NCBI GenBank assembly: GCA_030424715.1
Contig: JAUHWH010000001.1
Span: forward strand, 682,001 to 746,000
Reading direction: 5' to 3'
DNA: 64,000 nucleotides
Source of the DNA: Bdellovibrionia bacterium
Lineage (GTDB): Bacteria > Bdellovibrionota > Bdellovibrionia > Bdellovibrionales > JAGQZY01
Under the pieces are notes generated by a model, which saw only the letters and a program-made list of their open reading frames with translations, was not told where the DNA came from and made no database searches. How positions within the stretch are numbered: position 1 is the stretch's first letter; the number at the start of each line of letters is the position of its first letter. This document shows positions 1 to 9,336 of the stretch, in pieces. The position numbers and the translations under genes were made by a program.

Positions 1-613
1 CAGGGTTTGAGTCCAAAGTGATACAGTGGCCGAAAGCCTCTTGTGCCTTCTGCTTCATGCCAAACTTGTTGTAGGCAAACCCTAGACAGGTCCAAGCTTT
101 AAGAAAGCTCGGGTGACTTTTCGTGAGATCCTCAAGAAGCATGAGGGCTCTTTCACAATCCAAGTTCTTCCAGAAAAGGTGATGGGCCAGCTCTTGTTGA
201 GCCATGGGGCCAACGGTGTCGTCCTCAATCAGCTTTTCAAGGATCATCTGGCCGTTGACGTAGTCCCCTTCTTTTAAAAGAGTTTGGCCATGGATCAGTT
301 CGTCCCAGCGCAGGACGTTGCTACAAAGCTTAGGACACAGCTTGGCTTGTTGCACCCAGGCCATGATCTCCCCTGTGGTCTCGCCCTCAAGGTAGGCCAC
401 CTCAGCCCGTAGAAGAAACAGTGAGCTGCGGTCAGCGAGCTCGTGGCCTTCTCGAATGATCAATTGAATCATATCGCGGCAAGAGCTGAGCTCACCCTGA
501 GCTAGCAAGCCCCTGATTTGGCTCAATAAAGAGTCCGGATTCGAATGTCGCTTTAAAAAAGACCGAGCCGTATCGTAATAAAACCCCGACGATTCCGGCT
601 CGATAAAAGACAT
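1..613 (-). CDS. TPR-repeat-like protein, 3' part cut by window edge
   Basis: Reverse-strand reading frame opens at CAT 611-613 (MSFIEPESSGFYYDTARSFLKRHSNPDSLLSQIRGLL...) and stays open to position 1; tetratricopeptide-like helical repeats. Not in the supplied ORF track. Confidence 0.65.
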   Translation of the reverse strand, partial: MSFIEPESSGFYYDTARSFLKRHSNPDSLLSQIRGLLAQGELSSCRDMIQLIIREGHELADRSSLFLLRAEVAYLEGETTGEIMAWVQQAKLCPKLCSNVLRWDELIHGQTLLKEGDYVNGQMILEKLIEDDTVGPMAQQELAHHLFWKNLDCERALMLLEDLTKSHPSFLKAWTCLGFAYNKFGMKQKAQEAFGHCITLDSNP

Positions 614-966
614 GACGTCTGTTTGCTTGATCCCCAATTATCCCCCCCAGAACTATGGTTCACCCCAATTTTTAGTGCCAATTTGGAACCAGCACTGACA
701 CTCTTTTCAATTTTTATTCAAAAAATGTAAAGTCATTAATTCTTATAGTGATTATAGCATTTCTTTGTGTAAATACTTTTGTAGACAAAGACCCTGGTCG
801 GGGTTTTCACACACTAAAATTCTCATTAGAATCAAAGACTTATAGGTTTGTGTAAAGATTACAAAAAAACCGGACTCTAGCGCGGGGCTCAAAACATAAA
901 AATGATGAAAATTTTTTATAAAAAATGCGACAGTGATGCAGAAATTTATCCAGAAAGGAGCACGAG

Positions 967-2166
967 TTGCTTACTATTTTATCAGCTTTAGGACTCATTG
1001 TTTTGCTCGGTTTGGCCTATTCCATCTATAAATGGTTGGCTCATTACGGGGAGCTGGTGCAGCTTCGTGAGCGCCTGGTGCAAAAAAACCTAGAATTACA
1101 GGAGCAAGAAGAGAAAATCGCAGTTTTTCGGTCTGAAATGAAGACCACCTTCGAAGCGGCGGCTCAAGAGGCCCTTAAAGGATCGAATCAAGAGTTTTTG
1201 AAACTGGCTGAACTGACTTTGAGTAAGCAGCAGCAGCAGGCTGAAAATTCTTTGGATAAAAAGAAAAGTGAGATCACCAACATCGTCGACCCTTTAAAAG
1301 AATCACTCAGTCACTTCTATAAAGAGGTGACTAATATGGAGAAAGAGCGACAGCGCTCCTACGCCTTGGTTGAAAGTGAAATTAAAAAAGTGGTTGAAAC
1401 CAGCGTGACGTTATCAAAAGAAACCCGAGCGTTAAAAGATGCGCTAAAAAAACCCCATATTCGTGGTCGCTGGGGCGAGGTGCAGTTAAAAAACTGTGTT
1501 GAGTTGGCCGGCATGTCAGAGTATGCCGATGTGACATTTCAAGATATCAACGACAACGACGGCAAACGGTTGATCCCAGATATGACTGTCAAAATGCCCG
1601 GTGGGCGCATGGTCATTGTGGATGCCAAAACGCCCATCGATGCCTTTTTAACCTCACTGGAAGCCAGCACCGATCGAGAGAAGAATGCCGAGATGGTTCG
1701 TCATGGCAAGCAGGTGAAAGAGCACATCATCAAATTGGGTCGCAAGTCATACAACGATCATGTCAAAGAGAGCGCTGACTTCACGGTTATGTTTTTACCT
1801 AATGAGTCTTTTTTGTATGCCGCTCTTGAAACCCAACCTGACATCGTTGAGTTCGCCCTTGAAAAGCAAATTCTCATCGCAACACCGCCAACCTTTGTGG
1901 GGCTGCTAAAGGTCATTCGTTTTGGATGGAACGAAGAACGTTTGAATAAAAATGCTGAAGAGATCTCTGATATTGGTAAAGAACTCCACAAAAGAATTGG
2001 CGATTTTATGGAGGCCTTTTTTGACATCGGCAAGAGTATTGAAGCCGCTCAAGAGTCCTATGAGGTTGGCCTTAAGCGCATGAACTCTCGTGTTCTGGTG
2101 CAAGCGAAGAAAATGGAGAAGCTCGGAGCCAAGAGTCACAAAGAACTGCCAACCCTGGATCACTAG
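967..2166 (+). CDS. rmuC: DNA recombination protein RmuC family
   Basis: N-terminal TM helix, coiled coil, then RmuC core (KKPHIRGRWGEVQLKNCVELAGM, MVIVDAKTPIDAFL); TTG start with AAAGGAG upstream. Confidence 0.9.
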   Translation: MLTILSALGLIVLLGLAYSIYKWLAHYGELVQLRERLVQKNLELQEQEEKIAVFRSEMKTTFEAAAQEALKGSNQEFLKLAELTLSKQQQQAENSLDKKKSEITNIVDPLKESLSHFYKEVTNMEKERQRSYALVESEIKKVVETSVTLSKETRALKDALKKPHIRGRWGEVQLKNCVELAGMSEYADVTFQDINDNDGKRLIPDMTVKMPGGRMVIVDAKTPIDAFLTSLEASTDREKNAEMVRHGKQVKEHIIKLGRKSYNDHVKESADFTVMFLPNESFLYAALETQPDIVEFALEKQILIATPPTFVGLLKVIRFGWNEERLNKNAEEISDIGKELHKRIGDFMEAFFDIGKSIEAAQESYEVGLKRMNSRVLVQAKKMEKLGAKSHKELPTLDH

Positions 2167-2291
2167 CGCCACTCCCGTGGTTCTGTAGTCAAAGACTGTC
2201 TCAATTTGAGAAGGGCCAACGAACACCCCGAAAGCTGTCTCACCCTGAGGCAGAGATCCGGATAATTTTAGTATTCCCAAGCAATTCACAA

Positions 2292-2356
2292 TACAATAGA
2301 GGGACGGCTCAAAAGCCAGCTTTTGTCGCCGTAAAGGGTTGATCTAAAAGCCCTTT
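2292..2356 (+). promoter_or_regulatory. TACAAT -10-like element followed by two leader hairpins upstream of the 2412 gene
   Basis: TACAAT 2292-2297; ACGGC-T-CAAAAG/CTTTTG-TC-GCCGT 2304-2332; AAAGGG...CCCTTT 2333-2356. Confidence 0.4.
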
Positions 2357-2411
2357 GGGATTGAGTTTTGGGGATTAAAGTCCGATGAGGATTTAACGAT
2401 GAGGGGGAACA

Positions 2412-3440
2412 TTGAAGCGATTCATTTTTGTACTTTTGTGTTTTCCAATCTTGGCCTTTGGCCAAACATTATCCAACGGTGAAGATTTTGTTGTCGATGA
2501 CTCTCGAGTCACCCAAACCGATCGGGATATCAACGATCCTTTTGGCCTTAACTCACAAGTGCAGACCGAAGAAGAAGTTGCTCCCAGTGCCAACGAGACT
2601 CTTGGTGACGCCGGTAAAGACCTGGGCGCTTCTGGCGGGTTCAGTGTTACTCAACAGGGTGGCCTTGATGGCGTCAATAATGCAATGAAAGATGGAAAAA
2701 GTGTTGAGATCATGGGGCTGGCCATGGGAGCTTCTTATGCGGCGATATGTGCGACACCTCATAATAAGTGGGCCTGCCCTTTGGCAGCCATGTCTTTTGC
2801 CGATGCCTTAACGGGGAGTTCCGCGCAAAGTTCCGCTTATAAAACCGGAGCCAAGCTCGATCCAACCTTTGGTTCTCAATATTCCAGTGATTTTAATGAA
2901 AATGGTGAAACCATCTACCAAGCCCAAGCAGAGCAAGGGCTGCAAGACATGGCCGCTCAAGGTTATGTGATGAACGCTGATGGTTCTGTGACAACTCCGG
3001 AGGGTGAGAGTATTAGCGCCAATGACTACGGCTCGGCCAAAAAACTTCAGGCGAAAGGGTTTACTCCATCTGCCGCTCAAAAGGCCATGCAAGGACAATC
3101 TAGCGTTATCGCCCAAGCATCAAAAGAAACAGCGACCGATTTGCAAGAACTGGCGGACCGTCAGGTGGCCAGTGCTGGCTCAGGTGGCTCTTCTAGTGGT
3201 AGTGCGTTTGCGGCGGATGCCGGAGCAGCGGCTGCTATTGGAGGCGTTACAGAAACTATCGAGTATCGCAAACGCGGCAAAAACAAAAAACGATTACCCA
3301 GTAGCGAAGCCGCGCAACTTTCAAAAAACTTTAATGGTGACCCTATCGGCATTGGAATCGCAAATTTGTTTTTGATTGTTCACCAAAAATACAAAGAAAA
3401 GAAAAACAAAAAAACCGAGTTCATAAACAGAGAGTATTGA
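2412..3440 (+). CDS. Secreted hypothetical protein
   Basis: Signal peptide MKRFIFVLLCFPILAFGQ; 342 aa; Gly/Ala/Ser-rich; 1 bp before next ORF. Confidence 0.75.
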   Translation: MKRFIFVLLCFPILAFGQTLSNGEDFVVDDSRVTQTDRDINDPFGLNSQVQTEEEVAPSANETLGDAGKDLGASGGFSVTQQGGLDGVNNAMKDGKSVEIMGLAMGASYAAICATPHNKWACPLAAMSFADALTGSSAQSSAYKTGAKLDPTFGSQYSSDFNENGETIYQAQAEQGLQDMAAQGYVMNADGSVTTPEGESISANDYGSAKKLQAKGFTPSAAQKAMQGQSSVIAQASKETATDLQELADRQVASAGSGGSSSGSAFAADAGAAAAIGGVTETIEYRKRGKNKKRLPSSEAAQLSKNFNGDPIGIGIANLFLIVHQKYKEKKNKKTEFINREY

Positions 3441-3441
3441 T

Positions 3442-4668
3442 ATGAAAACAAAAGTACATTATCTCCTTATTCTTACATCGGCCTCGTGTCTCGCGTTGCC
3501 TGCGATGGCGACGAGTGGTTTACCTGCGGCAAAAGCCTCTATTGAAAATCAGTACAATGAATTGAATGCGATGCAGACGGGCGCTGATTGTGAAAAGATG
3601 CAGCATAAAATCCAGACTTTTTGTACGACTAATCCGACCTTGGCAAATGCTCAGCTCAGTCAACAAATGCATACCTTGGCCTCGCAGAAAAAAGATGCAG
3701 GCGCAGGGACGAATGTGCTTTCGTCCCTGCAAGGAACTCGAGAAACTAGACAGATTAACAAAATGATCGGAAAGCTGTGTGAAGCCGCGGCACAAAGATG
3801 TGATAATCTTTGTGTCATTCACTACAATGAACAAGTTCCGGCACTCTCCGATCAAAGCCCGGCGAACGACACAGAAGCATTGAAAAACCAACAGGTCGCG
3901 AATTCTGTCCGCCAAACTTGCTCCCAGGAAAAACAAAAATACGCTGCTGCGGAGAAGGCCTTTGACATCGACCTTCAAGGAGTCATGGCGGCCTTGACGG
4001 CCCTCAAAGATCTTTTGGGTTTAGGTGACGATAGTAAGCCTACAGAGGTTTCTTTAGATGATGATGAGAACGAAGATGAGTGTGACGGCGAGTATGCAGA
4101 TCTCTTGATACAGTGCCGTGAGCCTTCGGGTCCGAAGGACACTCGTGCTGACTTAGTGGGCGGGGCAGGTTTGACTCCTTCGGACACGGATGGAAACTTG
4201 AACAGTCTCTTTGACCAACCCGGCGGTGGAGAGCCTGGCGGGTCCTCTAAGGGTAAAAACAAAAGCAACAGTCCTTTCGGCTCTGCCGGAGCGGGCGCTG
4301 GTGGTTTTGGTATGGCAGGCTTTGGCGCGGGTGCCGGTGCCGGTGCTGGCGGTAGTGGTGATAGCGAGAAAGGTCTCGATACTGATATTCAAAAAGGTTA
4401 CATGGGGGTCGGTGGCAGCAGCGGTGGTGGAGGCGGCGGCGGCAGCAGTCGTTCGGCGTACCGAGGTTCCGGCCAAAAAGCCTTCGGCAGTGCTGGTCTC
4501 GGTGCTGGTATGAACAAGGCGTCTTTGCAAAAGAAACTCAACAAATACGCCGGCCGCCAGGGCAGAGCCCCTGCTTCAACCGGAAAAGCCAATGGTCCGT
4601 TTGATGACAACTGGAAGGTCGTTAATAAAGCCTATAAGAAAAACTCAAACACCATGTTTCATCAGTAG
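3442..4668 (+). CDS. Secreted hypothetical protein with Cys-rich N-domain and Gly-rich low-complexity C-domain
   Basis: Signal peptide MKTKVHYLLILTSASCLALPAMA; tract GAGAGGFGMAGFGAGAGAGAGGSG and GGSSGGGGGGGSS. Confidence 0.75.
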   Translation: MKTKVHYLLILTSASCLALPAMATSGLPAAKASIENQYNELNAMQTGADCEKMQHKIQTFCTTNPTLANAQLSQQMHTLASQKKDAGAGTNVLSSLQGTRETRQINKMIGKLCEAAAQRCDNLCVIHYNEQVPALSDQSPANDTEALKNQQVANSVRQTCSQEKQKYAAAEKAFDIDLQGVMAALTALKDLLGLGDDSKPTEVSLDDDENEDECDGEYADLLIQCREPSGPKDTRADLVGGAGLTPSDTDGNLNSLFDQPGGGEPGGSSKGKNKSNSPFGSAGAGAGGFGMAGFGAGAGAGAGGSGDSEKGLDTDIQKGYMGVGGSSGGGGGGGSSRSAYRGSGQKAFGSAGLGAGMNKASLQKKLNKYAGRQGRAPASTGKANGPFDDNWKVVNKAYKKNSNTMFHQ

Positions 4669-5750
4669 TACAGGCTACCCAAAGCGACGGCCTTTTTAGC
4701 ACCAGTCATCTTAGGTAAGTGGACTTTTTTGTTGAAATGGCGTGCGGCCGCTAAAAAGGCAAACGTGGCCGACTCGAGAGCCTGACTGGGCCAGCCCAGG
4801 TCGTCCGTTAGTCGAACTTCAATATCACCCAGATTAAAACGAATACGCATCATGAGATAGTCATTCATAACGCCTCCGCCATAAAAGTAGATGGTGCGAG
4901 GCTGGGGCTTTATCTTTTGATAGGCCTGGGCGACCGACAGAGCCGTAATCTCTGCGAGAGTTGCCATTTGATCGGAAAACGACAAGCGCTTAAAGCGAAG
5001 ACCACCCCATTGTTCAATCATGTCGAGGTTGAAGTCTTCCCGCCCCGTACTTTTGGGAGCCTTTTTTACGAAGTAGGGGTGGGCGAGAAACTCATTCACC
5101 AACAGCGGGTCTGGCAAGCCTTGGGCAGCCAATTGCCCTCCTCGATCGAAAGATCCCTTGCCACACTTCTGCATCCAAGCGTCCATTAAGATGTTAGCGG
5201 GGCCGGTATCAAAAGCGAGCGGCGATTTTGCGTCCAGCACAGTAAGGTTCGAGATACCACCTAAGTTGTGGAAGGCCGCTCGTTTCAGACCATGGTTCTT
5301 GGCCACCACTTTTTGAAAAAAAGGTGCGAAGGGTGCGCCCTGACCTCCAACGACGATATCAGCCGAGCGGAAGTCAAAGTAAATCGGCTTACCGCAGGCC
5401 TCATGACAAAAACCTGGGTGACCAATCTGTGTTGTTGCAGAACCGCCCTCATGAAACACCGTTTGGCCATGCAAGCCCACAATGTCCCAGCGGGCTTTGT
5501 CCTTTAGGGACTTGAGGTGTTTGCCATAAAGGCGACCCAAGTCAAAGTGCAAGCGCGAGAGTTCATAGGTAGAAGTTTTGTCTTGGGCAGCAGCCAACAG
5601 AGAGGCCTTGAGAGTTTTAGGAATCTTTTTCTGCCAATGTTTTAAAAGTTTAAGGGTGGAAAAGTCGTGGTTCACCGAGATCAAGGCGTAGTCAATGGCA
5701 TCAAGGCTGGTGCCGTTCATGATCCCCAAGGCTTGAATCTTTTTTTTCAT
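4662..5750 (-). CDS. anmK: Anhydro-N-acetylmuramic acid kinase
   Basis: MNGTSLDAIDYAL, GLHGQTVFHEG, FDTGPANILMDAW motifs. Confidence 0.93.
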   Translation of the reverse strand: MKKKIQALGIMNGTSLDAIDYALISVNHDFSTLKLLKHWQKKIPKTLKASLLAAAQDKTSTYELSRLHFDLGRLYGKHLKSLKDKARWDIVGLHGQTVFHEGGSATTQIGHPGFCHEACGKPIYFDFRSADIVVGGQGAPFAPFFQKVVAKNHGLKRAAFHNLGGISNLTVLDAKSPLAFDTGPANILMDAWMQKCGKGSFDRGGQLAAQGLPDPLLVNEFLAHPYFVKKAPKSTGREDFNLDMIEQWGGLRFKRLSFSDQMATLAEITALSVAQAYQKIKPQPRTIYFYGGGVMNDYLMMRIRFNLGDIEVRLTDDLGWPSQALESATFAFLAAARHFNKKVHLPKMTGAKKAVALGSLYY

Positions 5751-6745
5751 AGTATCTCCTGCGAGACAAATTTGTTTTCAAAAGACGGCTTGCCATTGAG
5801 GTCGGCCCCTTCAAAAGCAATCAGGTTTTTTAACGAAGCTGTACCGTCGTAAGAAATGTCACGACTTAAAACCACCGTGCCTTCAATACGAGAAATGTAT
5901 TTGAGTAGACGAGGGTCTTCGCTGACCAATAGGTTTGCACCATCCATCTGCTTGTGCAAAATTGGCTTTCTAAAAAAAGTGCGCCGTTTCTGTAGAGCGT
6001 CCCAGTTGTGCTGAACAACTTCGCGTTGGGCCACCAGAAAGGAGTTGAAGTTGCCGGTCTCATGCCAGTGGGCCGAGGACATATGATGGGTCGACACTGT
6101 CTCCCCGCGGTCTATGGCTCGGGTGAGCACGTCGTAAAAAATATTGGATTCTCCAGCGGGAAGCCAATCGAGAATCTTTTTTGAGAACACTTTATACCCG
6201 GTGTAGTGCACCGGCTTAAGATCGGGATTGGGCCGCTCCATGCCAAAGGCTTTCACGTCACCTCTGCGGTCCACCCAAACGGGCTTAAGGCTTTTTAGAA
6301 GTTCTGGGTGATCGCAGGTCAAAAGAGTGCAGAGCGATTTGGACCGTTTAAACTGACTGACCAGATCTTCTAAGATGCGGTCGTCTTCGGGGAATAGGAT
6401 TTCATCACCATTGGCGACTAGAAAATAATCATGTTGCGCCAGAGTTTCTCGAGCATTCCACAGAGCACCACCGCTGCCGAGCAGGGCTGAGGTTTCATCG
6501 ACCGTTGTGACGGAGGAGGCCCAAGGGCTGAGTTCTTCTGCCAGAACATCAATTTGCTCTGGCAGATGATGTTTGTTCATCAAAAAGTGGCCAAAGCCCC
6601 CTTTGCGAGCGAGATAAAAGCCGTAGTGAGCTAGAGGCATAGTTAGAAAAGGCAGAGTTGGCTTGGGCTTGTGTTCAGTAAAAGGTCGAAGGCGTGTGCC
6701 CTGACCAGCGGCTAACAAGAAGCACAGACTCACAAGGCACTCCAA
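5747..6745 (-). CDS. Sugar nucleotidyltransferase, MurU-like (MurNAc-1-P uridylyltransferase)
   Basis: LLAAGQGTRLRPFTEHKPKPTLPFLTMPL signature; overlaps anmK by 4 bp and the kinase gene by 16 bp. Confidence 0.8.
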   Translation of the reverse strand: MECLVSLCFLLAAGQGTRLRPFTEHKPKPTLPFLTMPLAHYGFYLARKGGFGHFLMNKHHLPEQIDVLAEELSPWASSVTTVDETSALLGSGGALWNARETLAQHDYFLVANGDEILFPEDDRILEDLVSQFKRSKSLCTLLTCDHPELLKSLKPVWVDRRGDVKAFGMERPNPDLKPVHYTGYKVFSKKILDWLPAGESNIFYDVLTRAIDRGETVSTHHMSSAHWHETGNFNSFLVAQREVVQHNWDALQKRRTFFRKPILHKQMDGANLLVSEDPRLLKYISRIEGTVVLSRDISYDGTASLKNLIAFEGADLNGKPSFENKFVSQEIL

Positions 6746-7737
6746 GCATCCGTCTTGTCCACAAGCACCCTTTCGAGAGTGCTGTTGGCTTTGAACAGGG
6801 GAAGTCGAGAGAGAACTAACTTTAGGGTGGGTTCGATATAGTGCAAGTAACGGTTGTCATCTCGCGTGACTTTAAAAGAGGCAAAGCTACCGCAGGCTTT
6901 AAAACAACGCTGGATGGTTTGGAGGAGAAAGAGTTCATCCCACTGGTCTTCGGAAAGGTTGAGACTACTGAAGTGGGGAAAGTTGTCTTTGTAGTACTTC
7001 GTCAGGGTAGCAATCGATGAATCGTCCAGGTCTACATAGGAGTCGTAAAACAAGCTCACCAGATCATAAGCCGGCGGCCCCAAGCGGGCGTCTTGAAAAT
7101 CAATAATACAGACTTCATTAAATGAGAGCATAATGTTACGCGAATGAAAGTCGCGATGGCAAATCACCTGCGGTGATTGATAAAGCCTTTCACAGAGTTC
7201 AAGAAACTCGGCATCCAGTTCGGCTTCGAGCTCTTCGCTGAGGTTGGACTGTAAAAGTTCTTTGATCAAAAATTTCTTTGCGTAGTTGAGCTCCCATACA
7301 AGCTTTTCCACAGAGAACTCATTTTTGTAGGCTGTGCACACTCGACCGTCTGGAGCATCAAAGGATAATGAGTGGATTTTAATCAGTTGATCCAAGGACT
7401 TTTGGTAGTAAGGAATAACCACTTCTTGGTCTTGAAATTCCCAAAACCGTCGTTCTAGGGTCAGATCACCCATGTCTTCGAGTAAGAAAAGGCCGGTGTC
7501 CTTATTGTAACTGTGTATTTTGGGGACGCGGATGGACTGTTCATCAAAATACTTCTGCACCGACAAAAAAGGGAAGTCTTCAATTTTATCAAAGGGCTCC
7601 CATTCCATGAGCACCCAACTCTTTTTGTCGGCGACAACCCGGTAGTAGCGGCGGCTCGATGCATCGCCGGCTAAGGGGGTCACGGTGTATTGATCCGTCT
7701 CTAAGAGCGGTTGAATAAAGTCAGAAAAGTCAGCCAT
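6730..7737 (-). CDS. Aminoglycoside-phosphotransferase-fold sugar kinase, AmgK-like
   Basis: GDASSRRYYRV, VICHRDFHSRNIML, CIIDFQDARLGPPAYDLVSL; paired with MurU-like gene. Confidence 0.8.
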   Translation of the reverse strand: MADFSDFIQPLLETDQYTVTPLAGDASSRRYYRVVADKKSWVLMEWEPFDKIEDFPFLSVQKYFDEQSIRVPKIHSYNKDTGLFLLEDMGDLTLERRFWEFQDQEVVIPYYQKSLDQLIKIHSLSFDAPDGRVCTAYKNEFSVEKLVWELNYAKKFLIKELLQSNLSEELEAELDAEFLELCERLYQSPQVICHRDFHSRNIMLSFNEVCIIDFQDARLGPPAYDLVSLFYDSYVDLDDSSIATLTKYYKDNFPHFSSLNLSEDQWDELFLLQTIQRCFKACGSFASFKVTRDDNRYLHYIEPTLKLVLSRLPLFKANSTLERVLVDKTDAWSAL

Positions 7738-7823
7738 GACGGAATGTTAACACCAAATGGCACCCAGGTCCCTTGGCAGATTCATCTTTGCCACATTGTG
7801 GCGCATGGGTTTGGCTCTATCTT

Positions 7824-8735
7824 TTAATGAAAGTTCTTCGGCCCCGGTGAAAAAGGCAAAAAGTAAAGACTTTTTGTGGTTTCACAGTGATGGGTCCATG
7901 GCTTGTCATCTTGGTGGTGATAAAGCAAAAAGTGGGCTTGCACACGGGCGGTGACGTTTTCATTGGCTTGATAATGTCGAAATTCACTTTGTAGGATTTC
8001 TAGCTCCGGTGAGATTTGTTTTGGACTCGTGACAATGATCAAGGGTTTGGGGCCGTCCAGTTTTCTCAGTCGAACAAGATTGTCTTTGAGTGTCTGAAGT
8101 TTGTTCTCTGACAAGCTCACCACGTCGGGCACAAAAATAGTGACTTGCGGAAAGTTCTGCCAAGAGTGTGGATCTTGCCAAACCAGATCTGGAATTTCTT
8201 TAGCATTGATAAAGGCCCAGTTCGCCACCCAATCATGGATCGAGAAGGCGATATGGGCATTGAAAGTTTCGTTGGAACCACTGATCCAAATCGGCCGCAA
8301 GTCAGCCTTTCGCTTGATCTCCGGTTTTTTGTATTGGAACTGTGGCATATTGTCTTTTTTGCGAGTTCGCAATTGAACAATTTTCGACGGATCAACGTGA
8401 GCGCGCTCCATGGCTTGTTCTGTTTCGATTTGCTGCTCCACTTTGTCTGAAAGCTCGATATGTTCAGAGATCGTGAGTTGAAGAAACTGGGCCATTTCAT
8501 CAAAGATAATGGCATCTTTGTTGTCGACCGGGCTTGCCGTTGCGACCGCTTGAAGTTCTTTTTTCGAATTGAAGATGGGGAATGAAACTTGTCTCAAGGT
8601 TCTTGAATAGACGAAATGACTCTGCCACTGGGGTTGCCCAAACTGATTTTGGCGTTTCTGTTTTCTCTCAATTTTTAAATGCGCCCCATAGCGCTCCTTA
8701 AAAATGGTGCTCACGGTGTTGATAATTGCTTCCAT
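7824..8735 (-). CDS. Hypothetical protein (303 aa) at head of the recycling operon
   Basis: Long ORF on operon strand; C-terminal half resembles an alpha/beta domain; no firm family. Confidence 0.65.
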   Translation of the reverse strand: MEAIINTVSTIFKERYGAHLKIERKQKRQNQFGQPQWQSHFVYSRTLRQVSFPIFNSKKELQAVATASPVDNKDAIIFDEMAQFLQLTISEHIELSDKVEQQIETEQAMERAHVDPSKIVQLRTRKKDNMPQFQYKKPEIKRKADLRPIWISGSNETFNAHIAFSIHDWVANWAFINAKEIPDLVWQDPHSWQNFPQVTIFVPDVVSLSENKLQTLKDNLVRLRKLDGPKPLIIVTSPKQISPELEILQSEFRHYQANENVTARVQAHFLLYHHQDDKPWTHHCETTKSLYFLPFSPGPKNFH

Positions 8736-9007
8736 GTATTTTGACCCTTCCTTTTGTCACTTCTAAATACAAAAGTTGTGCCGTTTTTTGCGCGAGCTTT
8801 TTGAAAAAAGCACAGAAAGGCAACTCCTTACGAATTGTTTTGACCTCAAATTAGCGAATTAAAACAATAGCTTAAGGCGTCTCACGTTTTTGCTGTGTTT
8901 GATGAAAGAGAAAATTACACGATTGCAGAAGGTCTTTACAGTGGGGAAAAAAGTAAAAGTTTCAGCAAGGCCTATAATTTAACCAGAGAAACTCTTTTGG
9001 GCGTTGG

Positions 9008-9141
9008 CCCATCAACGGTGCTCGGGGTGGCTTGACTGGAACACAGGCTCCTGCCTTTGCTGGGGTTTTTGCCCTTTGGGCAAAAAGCGCTTCACGCTTC
9101 CCAGAGGTTCCAATCAAGCCACCCCGAGCACCGTTGATGGG
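9008..9141. repeat. Long palindromic element IR1 (35-bp arms, 1 mismatch, structured 64-nt core)
   Basis: Left arm 9008-9042 CCCATCAACGGTGCTCGGGGTGGCTTGACTGGAAC; right arm 9107-9141 is its reverse complement except one base; core ACAGGCTCCTGCCTTTGCTGGGGTTTTTGCCCTTTGGGCAAAAAGCGCTTCACGCTTCCCAGAG. Confidence 0.95.
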
Positions 9142-9235
9142 TTCGCGGAACCAATCTGTCTCTCTTTTAAATATTGGTTGAGAAATGATTTTTGCTTGGA
9201 TTTCCGGTTGAGTTTTCGGCTTTTTGCTTCCTGTT

Positions 9236-9259
9236 TGTTGGTGTTGGTGTTGGTGTTGG
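9236..9259. repeat. Hexanucleotide tandem repeat (TGTTGG)x4
   Basis: Direct read. Confidence 0.9.
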
Positions 9260-9282
9260 GTTAGTCAGTGGGAAGGCCAAAA

Positions 9283-9311
9283 AAAAAGGAAGTCATGACG
9301 ACTTCCTTTTT
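9283..9311. terminator. Bidirectional intrinsic terminator (GGAAGTC-ATGAC-GACTTCC flanked by A/T runs)
   Basis: 7-bp GC-containing stem with A-run 5' and T-run 3'; just downstream of the 9337 minus-strand gene. Confidence 0.8.
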
Positions 9312-9336
9312 GTGTTCTTTGGGTTCGGTGGGGGGG

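Noticed and set aside
9236-9259. (TGTTGG)x4 as possible contingency locus
   Set aside because: Not inside or at the promoter of a supported gene; short and G/T-rich low complexity.
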